DNA from: Myxococcus dinghuensis
GTDB lineage: Bacteria > Myxococcota > Myxococcia > Myxococcales > Myxococcaceae
Direction of reading: 5' to 3'
Length of the DNA stretch: 64,000 bases
NCBI RefSeq assembly: GCF_024198235.1
Contig: NZ_JAKCFB010000006.1
Span: 186,001-250,000 of the forward strand
A program made the translations under genes and the position numbers. Of this stretch, positions 53,147-61,094 are shown one piece after another; the stretch's first letter is position 1; each line of letters starts with the position of its first letter. The notes under the pieces were generated by a model. That model made no database searches, was not told the origin of the DNA, and was given only the letters and a program-made list of their open reading frames with translations.

Positions 53147-54772
53147 ATGAAGACGACCTTCACCACCGCCGAGCTGGCCTCGCGCCTGGCCACCCCCGCC
53201 TTCCGCGCGCTCGAGGGTGTGGCGCGGCAGCTTGGCCTGCGGCTACCGACCAGCGTTCCCGAGTCGCAGGTCGCCTCCGAGGACACGGGCCAGGGGGCGG
53301 ACGAGGAAGTCACGCGTTCCCGCCACGTCGCCGACTCAGATGAGCGGCACACGGGCGCCGCGAGCCCACGGCAGGCCGCCGGTCCCGAGGCCCCGTTCAA
53401 CGCGATGGGAGCCCAGCGGAGGCCCCCTCCCTCCGACCCACGCGCCACGCTTCCGTCGCCGCAGGAGCGCGACGAGCGGCCCGCGCCCGCCATCGCCACG
53501 CAGGCCATGGCCGAGGCGCCCAGGGGCACCCACACGGCACCGGACAACCGCGCGGAGCCAGTCGCCCGTTCTTCGTCGAGCCCGGCCGCGAGCATCGACT
53601 CCTCGTTGGCCGCGACACCGCCGCGCCAGGGTTCGGCCCCCAGTGGCGACGACGCACGCGCGCTCGCGCCCCCGTCCCGCCCGACGCCTCCAGCCGCCCA
53701 TGCAGCCGTCGTGTCGGGGCCCCCGGCCTCGCGCCTCGAGCCCCTGCTCCAGTCCCACGGCTCCGGGGGCATGACGACCGGCGCCGCCGCGCGCTCGGAC
53801 GAACCGCGTCAGACCTCCCCCTCGGGAGCGCCATCCCCCACGCCAAGACGTCAGGTGGTCCGCCTGCTGCGCCCGGCTCCCGTGACGGCGTCTCCGGCAC
53901 CGACGTCCGCGCCGAAGAGCGAGGCCCCGGCCGCGCCCCACTCGCCGATGCGCTCCGCGTCCGCGAACCTCGCACCGCACCGGGAGGAGCCTCTCCGCGG
54001 AGTCATCGCGTCCCCCATGCCTGGGCAAGGTGAGGCCACCTACGGCGAAAGCGGAAGAGCGTTCGAGGATACGCGGTCCCTCCCGCTGCGACAGGCATCC
54101 GCTCCGTTCGAGCACGCCTCCGGCCGCACGAGCACGACGGCGCACACCCCAGACGGTTCGCTCGGAGCGCCGGTGCGGTCCCCCGCCCCAGCTGCCGCAC
54201 GCGCCTCCTCGAACAGCGCCCTCCCACCGGCGGTGTCACGGGACGTCTCTCCGCCACCGGCGCACGCGGCCACGTCGCCGCTCGGCATCTCCGCGCAACG
54301 GGTGGCCCCCCTCGCTCCGAGCCACGCGGATGGCCCCGCCTCGCCCACGCCCGAAGGCGTGCGCGCGCGACCGCTCCGTCCCGTCGCCACCACGCCCCCG
54401 CGGCCCGCGACGAAGCTCGTCTTCGCGCCCCCTGTCGCGCGCGAGCCCGTCCAGTCGGCGGAGCCCTCGCCCCCAGAGAGCACGACGCCGCGCCCGGCGC
54501 CCTCCACACACGCCCTGGCGCTCCACGTCGGGCAGGAGGTCGCGCCGGTCCTGGAGCACGCCCAGCGAATCACGCACGCCTCACTCACCGTCGACACGTC
54601 CGCGCGCGCGTCGACGGAGGCCCCTCCAGGCGCGGCCGTGCGCAACACCTTCAACGTGAACGTCCAGTTGGACCCGGCGGCCACCGCGGGTGGCATGGAC
54701 CGGCGCACGTTGGAGGACGCACTGGTGGACATCCTTCGCGAGACGGCGCGCCGTCACGGGCTGGAGGTCTGA
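53147..54772 (+). CDS. Long disordered Pro/Ala/Ser/Arg protein in the tape-measure slot
   Basis: A 541-aa protein with a short helical N-terminus (KTTFTTAELASRLATPAFRALEG, about residues 2-35) and a conserved-looking C-terminal segment of about 45 residues (NTFNVNVQLDPAATAGG, then RTLEDALVDILRETARRHGLEV). The 450 residues between are low-complexity Pro/Ala/Ser/Arg without hydrophobic helix. It stands between the chaperone-like gene and the hub gene, where other systems keep the tape-measure gene. It overlaps no neighbour; stop and start are adjacent. A length-setting or adaptor role is inferred. Confidence 0.7.
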   Translation: MKTTFTTAELASRLATPAFRALEGVARQLGLRLPTSVPESQVASEDTGQGADEEVTRSRHVADSDERHTGAASPRQAAGPEAPFNAMGAQRRPPPSDPRATLPSPQERDERPAPAIATQAMAEAPRGTHTAPDNRAEPVARSSSSPAASIDSSLAATPPRQGSAPSGDDARALAPPSRPTPPAAHAAVVSGPPASRLEPLLQSHGSGGMTTGAAARSDEPRQTSPSGAPSPTPRRQVVRLLRPAPVTASPAPTSAPKSEAPAAPHSPMRSASANLAPHREEPLRGVIASPMPGQGEATYGESGRAFEDTRSLPLRQASAPFEHASGRTSTTAHTPDGSLGAPVRSPAPAAARASSNSALPPAVSRDVSPPPAHAATSPLGISAQRVAPLAPSHADGPASPTPEGVRARPLRPVATTPPRPATKLVFAPPVAREPVQSAEPSPPESTTPRPAPSTHALALHVGQEVAPVLEHAQRITHASLTVDTSARASTEAPPGAAVRNTFNVNVQLDPAATAGGMDRRTLEDALVDILRETARRHGLEV

Positions 54773-54776
54773 GGCC

Positions 54777-55805
54777 ATGGCGGGGATCGGCTACAGCGTG
54801 ACCATCGGCTCCCTCCAGGCTTCGAGCAAGCCGCGCCAGGGACAGGCCTTCGTGCGCGCCATCACCAGCGAGCTCACCATGGACGGCGCGGGTGGTCGCT
54901 GCACGCTGGAGCTCGTGCCTTCCGACTCGGCCCTGCCCGGTCCTGGCGAAGTGACGACCATCTCCCTCGATGGAGGCGACGGCGCCGCCACCGTCTTCAC
55001 CGGCATCGTCCTGGAGTCGAGGGCCGCGCCGGATGTCGGCATCATCTCGGGAGGCGACGCGCTCGCGAAGCTCGCCCGGCTCGACGTCTCCGGCGCCTAT
55101 GAGCAGATGTCCGCGGGCTCCATCGTCCGCGAGCTGGTGAACAAGGCCGGCGGCACGCCAGGCACCATCGAGGACGGCCCCACGTTCCCCAGCTATGTCC
55201 TGCATCGCGGCCCGCGCGCGCTGCGCCACATCCATCGGCTCGCCGAACAGAGCGGCTTCGATGTCTTCACGGATGGCCAGGGCAAGGTCCACTTCGCCAA
55301 GCCCAAGACGGGGAGCGCTGACCACTCCTTCGTGTACCGCACCCAGGTCCTGCGCACCGAGCTGCGCAAGCCGCTCCCCGTCATCGACGGCTTCGAGGTG
55401 TGGGGCGAAGGCGCGGCCAGCAGTCAGGGCACAGCCAAGGCCCACTGGCTCGTGGAGGACCTGTCTCCCATCCAGGGCAAGGCCGCGCTCGGCGACGACG
55501 GCGCCGTGCGCGCGGGCGCCACGGGGCAACGCTCGCGCGAGGTCAAGGACGGCGCGGTCCGCTCCGGCGACGACGCATCCACCCAGGCCAAGGCGCGCGT
55601 GGCGGCGCTCGGTGCCCGCCCCCTGCATGGCTTCATCGAAGTCCTCGGAGCGCCGGCCGTGAAGCCAGGTGACCTCGTAGAGGTGAGCGACATCCCCGCG
55701 GGCCATCCCGTCGAGGCCCTGCTCTCCGGCGAAGTGCTGCGCGTCCGCACGGTCCGCCACACCCTGAACGCCCGCACGGGCTTCACCACCCGGATGGAGC
55801 TCTGA
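54777..55805 (+). CDS. Baseplate hub protein, gpD-like
   Basis: A 342-aa protein of the phage late control gpD/VgrG N-terminal type. The first part has beta strands around FVRAITSELTMDGAGGRCTLELV; the region MSAGSIVRELVNKAG...HRGPRALRHIHRLAEQSGFDVFTDGQGKVHF matches the hub domain that forms a trimer under the tube. The C-terminal VKPGDLVEVSDIPAGHPVEALLSGEVLRVRTVRHTLN segment fits the fold. ATG 54777 has GGAGG upstream. Confidence 0.82.
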   Translation: MAGIGYSVTIGSLQASSKPRQGQAFVRAITSELTMDGAGGRCTLELVPSDSALPGPGEVTTISLDGGDGAATVFTGIVLESRAAPDVGIISGGDALAKLARLDVSGAYEQMSAGSIVRELVNKAGGTPGTIEDGPTFPSYVLHRGPRALRHIHRLAEQSGFDVFTDGQGKVHFAKPKTGSADHSFVYRTQVLRTELRKPLPVIDGFEVWGEGAASSQGTAKAHWLVEDLSPIQGKAALGDDGAVRAGATGQRSREVKDGAVRSGDDASTQAKARVAALGARPLHGFIEVLGAPAVKPGDLVEVSDIPAGHPVEALLSGEVLRVRTVRHTLNARTGFTTRMEL

Positions 55806-55806
55806 C

Positions 55807-56757
55807 ATGCCCGTCCGCATCGGAAAAATCGAGCTCGTCGGGCTCACCAACATCTACACCGAGGACGCGCGCAACCTCGTGCAGCAGCGCGTGCCCGGTC
55901 AGGCCGGCAGCGTCTTCCAGGACCTGGGCCGCGAGCCCGTCACCGTGGTCATGGAGGGCTTGCTGCTGGGGGAGGATCCGCAGGGAGCCCTGGAGGAGCT
56001 CCGCCAGGCCCAGATGAAGGCGACGCCGATGTCGTTCGCGTCGGACGCCATCGCGGGCGCGGACCTCACCGACGTCCTCATCGCCGACTTCCAGGTGCGC
56101 CAGCTCGCGGGCCACCAGAGCCGCTTCAGCTTCTTCCTCCGCGTCAAGGAGTACGTCGAGCCCCCCGCGTCCAAGGACGCGGGCGTCGCCAGCGTCAACC
56201 AGGCCGTGAAGCAGGACGCGCAGACGTGGGCCCAGGGCTCCGTCGACGCGGCGGGCGTGATGCAGGACCCCGGCTCCTTGATGAAGGCCGTGGACAAGAA
56301 CCCGGAGCTGCTCAACCACCTGACGCCGGACGAGCTGGGCTCGGTCGTCAACGGCACCAAGGACTCGCTGACCGGGAAGGACTTCGGCGGATTGATGAGC
56401 AAGCTCGGGAAGGTGAACCCCGGGGCCATCATCGGGTTCGTGAAGTCACTCACGGAAGCGGGGAGCATCGGCGAGTTCATCCAGAAGCTCGCCACCGAGG
56501 GTGTCAGCCTGCTCGAGCAGATGACCGGCCTCGACCTGGGCGCGGCGCTCGACGTCATCAAGGGCATCGCCGGCGCCGGGGACTTCCTCGCCAAGCTCCA
56601 GCGCGTGGCCAAGGAGGCCAGCGCCCTGGGTGACGCCATCGTCGGGTTCGATCCGCTCGGTCCCTTCCAGAACCTGGAGGCCCTGGAGAAGAAGGCCCTG
56701 CCAGAGGACACAACGCCGGAGGAGCCCCCCAAGCAGGAGTTGGAGGAGCCCACATGA
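55807..56757 (+). CDS. DNA-circulation-type N-terminal domain plus helical tail
   Basis: A 316-aa protein. The first 110 residues (GKIELVGLTNIYTEDARNLVQQRVPGQAGSVFQDLG ... FSFFLRVKEYVEPP) look like the N-terminal domain of the Mu gpN/DNA-circulation family, in the expected slot near the hub. Residues 115-316 are helices with hydrophobic stretches (IIGFVKSLTEAGSIGEFIQKLATEGVSLLEQM) and an acidic Pro-rich end. Stop and next start overlap (ATGA). It is likely a baseplate or adaptor protein. Confidence 0.6.
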   Translation: MPVRIGKIELVGLTNIYTEDARNLVQQRVPGQAGSVFQDLGREPVTVVMEGLLLGEDPQGALEELRQAQMKATPMSFASDAIAGADLTDVLIADFQVRQLAGHQSRFSFFLRVKEYVEPPASKDAGVASVNQAVKQDAQTWAQGSVDAAGVMQDPGSLMKAVDKNPELLNHLTPDELGSVVNGTKDSLTGKDFGGLMSKLGKVNPGAIIGFVKSLTEAGSIGEFIQKLATEGVSLLEQMTGLDLGAALDVIKGIAGAGDFLAKLQRVAKEASALGDAIVGFDPLGPFQNLEALEKKALPEDTTPEEPPKQELEEPT

Positions 56758-57308
56758 GCACCACCGCCGACATCATCAACTCCGTCTCCCGACTCGTGAC
56801 GGCCCTGGACGAGCTGCTCCAGACGGACACCGTGGAGTCCATCGTCAGGCTGGTGGGGCGCTTCGGCATCGGGGCGCCCGTGAAGGTGGGCCTCGACGCG
56901 CTGGGCAAGGCCCTGGACCTCATCCTCGTGTGGCTCGGCCGGCTGGACCAGGTCTTCGCCATCGACGACATGCTCCAGAGCCTCCAGCCCGCGTTCGAGG
57001 GGCTGACCAGCATGGGCAATGACGACGGCAGCGCGCAGAACCCCGACTACGCCACCCTCGCCCCCCTCATCAACGCGGCCCAGGCCGCGATGCGGGTCAT
57101 CAACAAGCTGGCGGCCGGCGTCCACCTCATCTTCGAGACCGTCATCCCCCGGCAGGCCGTCATCTCCCTGCGCGAGTCGCTCGCCCATCTCAAGGAGACG
57201 CTCGCGGACCTGGGCGAGCAGTTGGTCAACCCGGGCAAGGGGGCGTCGAAACCCGTCCCCTCCGGCGGCGACGCCGCGGGCCTCCTGGCGGCGGGAGGCG
57301 CGGCATGA
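56754..57308 (+). CDS. Hypothetical helical protein of the baseplate region, 184 aa
   Basis: No family recognised. The sequence is all-helical with amphipathic segments (SVSRLVTALDELLQ; VESIVRLVGRFG; VKVGLDALGKALDLILVWLGRLD) and a Gly/Pro tail. It overlaps both neighbours by four bases (ATGA), so its stoichiometry is tied to them. It shows no homology I can see with the 168-aa first gene, although both have the same helical style. Structural or connector role guessed. Confidence 0.72.
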   Translation: MSTTADIINSVSRLVTALDELLQTDTVESIVRLVGRFGIGAPVKVGLDALGKALDLILVWLGRLDQVFAIDDMLQSLQPAFEGLTSMGNDDGSAQNPDYATLAPLINAAQAAMRVINKLAAGVHLIFETVIPRQAVISLRESLAHLKETLADLGEQLVNPGKGASKPVPSGGDAAGLLAAGGAA

Positions 57309-57937
57309 GCGACCTGGTCACCATCATCCGCGCCATCATCCGGGACGAGCTGGCTTCGCTGCGCATGGGGGACATCGGCGTGGTGACGAGCGCCTTCCCG
57401 CACGCGGATGGCGACGCGCACAACCACGAGTGCCACGTGAAGCTGCGCGAGAGCGGCCTGGAGCTGCGCCGCGTCCCCATCGCCACGCCCCACATCGGCA
57501 TGGTGAGTGCGCCACACGCGGGGGACCTCGTCGTCATCACGTACATCGGCGGCGACCCGAACCGTCCCATCATCACCGGCCGCCTGTACTCGGACACGCT
57601 CAACCCGCCGGTCCACGAGGCGGACGAGTGGCGCGTCGTCTCGCCCCCGGGCGGCAAGACGTCCATCGCCATCGACCAGGAGCAGTCCATCGTCCTCACC
57701 GCCGGCGAGACGGTGGTCACCGTGAAGCAGGACGACGTCATCACCATCAAGGGCAAGACGGACCTGTCGCTGGAGGTGGAGGGCAACGTGCAGCTCAAGT
57801 GCACCGACTGCACCGTGGACGCGTCCGGGAAGATCGACCTGGGCAAGGGCGGCAGCGGCGTCATCACCGAGATGAGCCACAAGTGCTACTTCACCGGCGC
57901 CCCGCTCAAGGGCTCGAAGGACGTGAAGGCCAAGTAA
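57305..57937 (+). CDS. Baseplate spike protein, gpV/gp45-like
   Basis: A 210-aa spike. The OB-fold is clear (GVVTSAFPHADGDAHNHECHVKL ... VSAPHAGDLVVITYIGGDPNRPIITGRLYSDTLNPP), followed by the beta-helix (SIVLTAGETVVTVKQDDVITIKGKTDLSLEVEGNVQL). Four Cys lie in the C-terminal half (KCTDC and HKC). There is no PAAR sequence at the end. It would form the puncturing trimer under the hub. Confidence 0.88.
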   Translation: MSDLVTIIRAIIRDELASLRMGDIGVVTSAFPHADGDAHNHECHVKLRESGLELRRVPIATPHIGMVSAPHAGDLVVITYIGGDPNRPIITGRLYSDTLNPPVHEADEWRVVSPPGGKTSIAIDQEQSIVLTAGETVVTVKQDDVITIKGKTDLSLEVEGNVQLKCTDCTVDASGKIDLGKGGSGVITEMSHKCYFTGAPLKGSKDVKAK

Positions 57938-57939
57938 CC

Positions 57940-58590
57940 ATGCCGGCACCGAGCGGATCCGAAATCGGCGGTCTCGCGAAGAGCGCCATGCAGTCCGCGA
58001 GCCTCCGGGGCGAGAACGCCCCGGACCTGGCCACCGCGCTCGGCGACGCCTGCGGGCAGGCCTTCACCCTCTTCACGGCCATGGGCATGGTGACGCCGGG
58101 CATCCCCGCCGCCGCCCCACCGCCCCCGGGCTCCGGCAGCACCGCGGGCCCCGGGATGATGCTGCCCCCTCCGGCGGGAGGCCCCGGGGCCTCGCAGATC
58201 GAACCCATCGCCAAGGGCCTGCTCGCGGCGAACAAGATCAACGGGGAGCAGCGCGACGCGCTGGCGAAGGCCATCGGGCAGACGGTCGAGCAGGCCCTCA
58301 CGCTCTTCACCGTGCAGGTGAAGGTGGCGCCGGGCATCGCCATCGCGGGGTTCACCACCGCGTCGCCCGGAAGCCTCATGGGCGCGGCGCCCAGCAAGTC
58401 GCTGCTCGAGCCCCTCGCCCTGGGCTTCCTCATGGCCGGCGGCATCCGGGGTGAGAACGCCAAGGACCTCGCCGCCGCCATGGCGGAGACGCTGGGCAAC
58501 GCGATGACCCAGATGATGTCGCGCCTCAAGGTGTCGCCGGGCATCCCCAGCTCCCCTGGCGCGACCGCGGGCCCCGGGAGGTTGCTCTGA
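57940..58590 (+). CDS. Three-repeat protein following the spike, unknown family
   Basis: A 216-aa protein made of three gap-free 45-residue repeats at residues 12-56, 90-134 and 159-203. In each, G-E falls at position 13-14 and PGI at 42-44; the shared pattern is GE-x4-LA-x-A, then hydrophobic helix, then V-x-PGI. Pro/Gly-rich spacers join them. Its slot, between the spike and the gp25-like wedge, is where systems may carry a tip protein. It starts two bases after the spike stop and its stop overlaps the next start. No domain family is recognised. Confidence 0.82.
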   Translation: MPAPSGSEIGGLAKSAMQSASLRGENAPDLATALGDACGQAFTLFTAMGMVTPGIPAAAPPPPGSGSTAGPGMMLPPPAGGPGASQIEPIAKGLLAANKINGEQRDALAKAIGQTVEQALTLFTVQVKVAPGIAIAGFTTASPGSLMGAAPSKSLLEPLALGFLMAGGIRGENAKDLAAAMAETLGNAMTQMMSRLKVSPGIPSSPGATAGPGRLL

Positions 58591-59000
58591 TGGCGGACGA
58601 ACTCAAGACGGACCTCCGCCTGGCTTTCAAGGAGACCGGCGAGGTGGACCTCGACTGGTCCCAGGACGCCGGCGCGCCCACCGTGAGCGGCAAGGACAAC
58701 CTCATCCAGGCGCTGACGATGCGGCTGCTCGTCTATCGCGGACACCTGGACCAGCTCGGCCACCAGCGCTACGGCAGCCGCGTGGCGGACCTCATCGGCG
58801 AGCCGCTGGACCGGGCGAACCTGGACCTGCTGCGCCGCTACGTCCGACAGGCCCTCATGGAGGACCCGCGCGTGGACGAGGTGACGGAGCTGAGCGTCAC
58901 GGCGCGGGCGGACCTGCCGGGCGCTGTGGACGTGCGCGCGCGGGTCAAGGCGATCACAGGTGACGCGGTAGAGCTGGGGCTCGCGCTCGACATGGGCTGA
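58590..59000 (+). CDS. Baseplate wedge protein, gp25-like
   Basis: A 136-aa protein of the gp25/GpW-like family: LAFKETGEVDLDWSQDAGAPTVSGKDNLIQALTMRLLVYRGHLDQLG and the last helix/strand pattern (RRYVRQALMEDPRVDEVTELSV) agree with T4 gp25-type wedge proteins that nucleate the sheath at the baseplate. It is followed by a 49-base gap. Confidence 0.85.
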   Translation: MADELKTDLRLAFKETGEVDLDWSQDAGAPTVSGKDNLIQALTMRLLVYRGHLDQLGHQRYGSRVADLIGEPLDRANLDLLRRYVRQALMEDPRVDEVTELSVTARADLPGAVDVRARVKAITGDAVELGLALDMG

Positions 59001-59049
59001 GCACGGGCGGCGCGGACGACGGGTACGGACACGACTTCGGGAGAGCACG

Positions 59050-59535
59050 ATGAACGGCAAGGAAATGCAGGGCATGAACGGAGTGCTGACCCTCGAGTTG
59101 CGCCACCTGGACGGCTCGTTGATGGAGCAGCGCCGTGTCCCCAACCTCATCACCATCGCGGGCAAGCAGTTGGTCGCGGGGCTGCTCATGGGCCGGGTCA
59201 CCTCGCTGCCCACCAAATGGGCCATCGCCGTGGGCACGGGAACCCAGACGCCCAACCCCAAGGACACCACCGGGTTCACCAAGGTCGACGAGGCACCCGA
59301 CACGGCCCCCAAGGTCGAGGTCATCACCCTGAGCGACGGGAGCAGCTTCGTGCGCGCCACCGTGACGGCCACCCTGCAACCCCTCACCCAGGCCACGGTG
59401 CAGCCCCTGACGGAGGCGGGGATCCTGATTCGCCAGGGCGGCGACACCGCCGTCCTCTTCAACTGGGTGCGCTTCGAGGAGGTCAACCGCGGACCCAACA
59501 TGGTCATGACGATGACGTGGGAGATCTCCTTTTGA
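59050..59535 (+). CDS. Phage tail-fibre-like protein, 161 aa
   Basis: The segment WAIAVGTGTQTPNPKDTTGF and the end VLFNWVRFEEVNRGPNMVMTMTWEISF resemble the GTGT / dTxLxxE proteins found in phage tail regions. It sits between gp25 and gpJ homologues, an unusual place for a fibre part. Its stop overlaps the next start (TTGA). It may be a fibre-attachment or accessory baseplate protein. Confidence 0.6.
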   Translation: MNGKEMQGMNGVLTLELRHLDGSLMEQRRVPNLITIAGKQLVAGLLMGRVTSLPTKWAIAVGTGTQTPNPKDTTGFTKVDEAPDTAPKVEVITLSDGSSFVRATVTATLQPLTQATVQPLTEAGILIRQGGDTAVLFNWVRFEEVNRGPNMVMTMTWEISF

Positions 59536-61094
59536 GCCTCATTCCTCCAGAGAAGACCACGTTCAGCGCCATCGTGGAGCGCCTCCTGGAGAACATGGGG
59601 GCGGGCACCGATCCCAACGTCGGCGGCATGGCGCGCACCCTGGCGGAGGCCTACGCCCGGGAGATGGCGACGTTCTACGCGATGATGGAGCTGGCTCATC
59701 GCGCGGGCTACCTCGACACCGCCGAGGGCGCGGCGCTCGACAACGTCGTGGCGGTGCTCGGCATCAAGCGCGCGCGCGCCGGGCGCCTCGCGGGGGACGT
59801 GGAGCTCAGCCGCGCCGCCCCCGCGCCCGACGACATCGGCATCCCCGCCGGGCGCTTGGTGACGGGCATCGCCTCGGATGGGAAGCCGCTGCCGCTGTTC
59901 GAGACCCTGGAGGACGCCACGCTGCGCAAGGGCGAGACGCGCGTGGTCATCCCCATCCAGGAGGTGCGGGACGACTCGGAGGCGGCGCGCTCGGCGCCCG
60001 CCGTCATCAACCCGTTCCAGTTGACGATCATGCCGCGGCCCATCCTCGGCATCGAGGCCATCTCCAACCCGGCGCCCCTGCGGCGCGTCGGCGAGGAGGA
60101 GACCGACGAGAACCTGCGCGCCCGTGCCCGCACCGCGCTGCGGGACGGCGAGAAGGGAACGCTGGAGGCCATCGCCGCCGCCGTCCGCCAGCAGGGCGTC
60201 CAGCAGGTCACCGTGCGGGAGCCGGAGGACGCCCCCCCGGGCGTCGTCGACATCCTCGTCGGTGACGCGGACTTCGAACTGGACGTCGACGGCATCACCC
60301 GCGTCGAGAAGGCCATCCGCGAGTCCAAGGCCGCGGGCATCCGCGCCCGGCTCAGCTACGCGCGCAACATCTACTTCCAGGTCGACTTCCAGGTGGAGCC
60401 CATCCGCGAGGACATGGACGAGGCGACCTTCGACCGCCTCCGGCGCCAGCTCCAGGAAGCGCTGTCCGTCCACCTGAACGGCCTGCCCGTGGGGACCACG
60501 GTGAGCCGCCGCAAGCTGGAGGCCGTCCTCTACGGCAACCCGGGCGTGCGCCGCATCACCGGGCTGCAGGTCGCCACGTTCATCTGGGGCAAGAACGCGG
60601 CACCACCGCCGGACAAGGTGCTCGTCCAGGAGGAGGAGAGCCGGGAGTACGGCCTCGACCGGGACTGGCGGCTGGGTTCACTGGACGCCGCGCGCATCGA
60701 CCTGGAGAAGAAGCCGCCCCGCATCACCCGCCTGCGCCCGCCCATCTGGCGGCTCGACCTGGTGGTGGCGCTCGTCAACGGCGAGGCGCGGACGCCCGAG
60801 CAGGTGCGTGAGTCCCTGCGCTCCGCCGTGAGCCTGTATGGGGCGCGGCTCGCCGAGGATGCGGAGATCGGCCAGCCCGCGGAGCTCACGTGGGATCCGT
60901 TCGAGCAGCACCTCATGACCCACGCCCGCATCAGCGCGCTGGTCAACTGCGACGTCCGGCTGGAGACCGGCATCACCGTGACGCTCGTCGACGCAACGCC
61001 GGCGCCCCTGTCTGCCGAGACGGTCACCCGGCTGGTGGCGAAGCCGGACCTCCAGTTGCAGTTCGGCGGCGCCGAGCTGGTGGGGGGCGGATGA
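59532..61094 (+). CDS. Baseplate J-like protein (gpJ/gp47)
   Basis: A 520-aa wedge protein starting at TTG 59532, four bases inside the previous gene. Baseplate J features are MARTLAEAYAREMATFYAMMELAHRAGYLDTAEGAALDNVVAVLGIKR, the central REPEDAPPGVVDILVGDADF and the R/L-rich end of the core. It is longer than gpJ (about 300 aa in P2) and Mu gp47 (about 360 aa) because of an extra C-terminal region beyond about residue 370. Stop and next start overlap (ATGA). Confidence 0.87.
   Translation: MSLIPPEKTTFSAIVERLLENMGAGTDPNVGGMARTLAEAYAREMATFYAMMELAHRAGYLDTAEGAALDNVVAVLGIKRARAGRLAGDVELSRAAPAPDDIGIPAGRLVTGIASDGKPLPLFETLEDATLRKGETRVVIPIQEVRDDSEAARSAPAVINPFQLTIMPRPILGIEAISNPAPLRRVGEEETDENLRARARTALRDGEKGTLEAIAAAVRQQGVQQVTVREPEDAPPGVVDILVGDADFELDVDGITRVEKAIRESKAAGIRARLSYARNIYFQVDFQVEPIREDMDEATFDRLRRQLQEALSVHLNGLPVGTTVSRRKLEAVLYGNPGVRRITGLQVATFIWGKNAAPPPDKVLVQEEESREYGLDRDWRLGSLDAARIDLEKKPPRITRLRPPIWRLDLVVALVNGEARTPEQVRESLRSAVSLYGARLAEDAEIGQPAELTWDPFEQHLMTHARISALVNCDVRLETGITVTLVDATPAPLSAETVTRLVAKPDLQLQFGGAELVGGG

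Noticed and set aside
57940..58590. PAAR protein
   Set aside because: The typical PAAR motifs and zinc-binding His/Cys set are absent; only the gene position and threefold repeat suggest a tip role.
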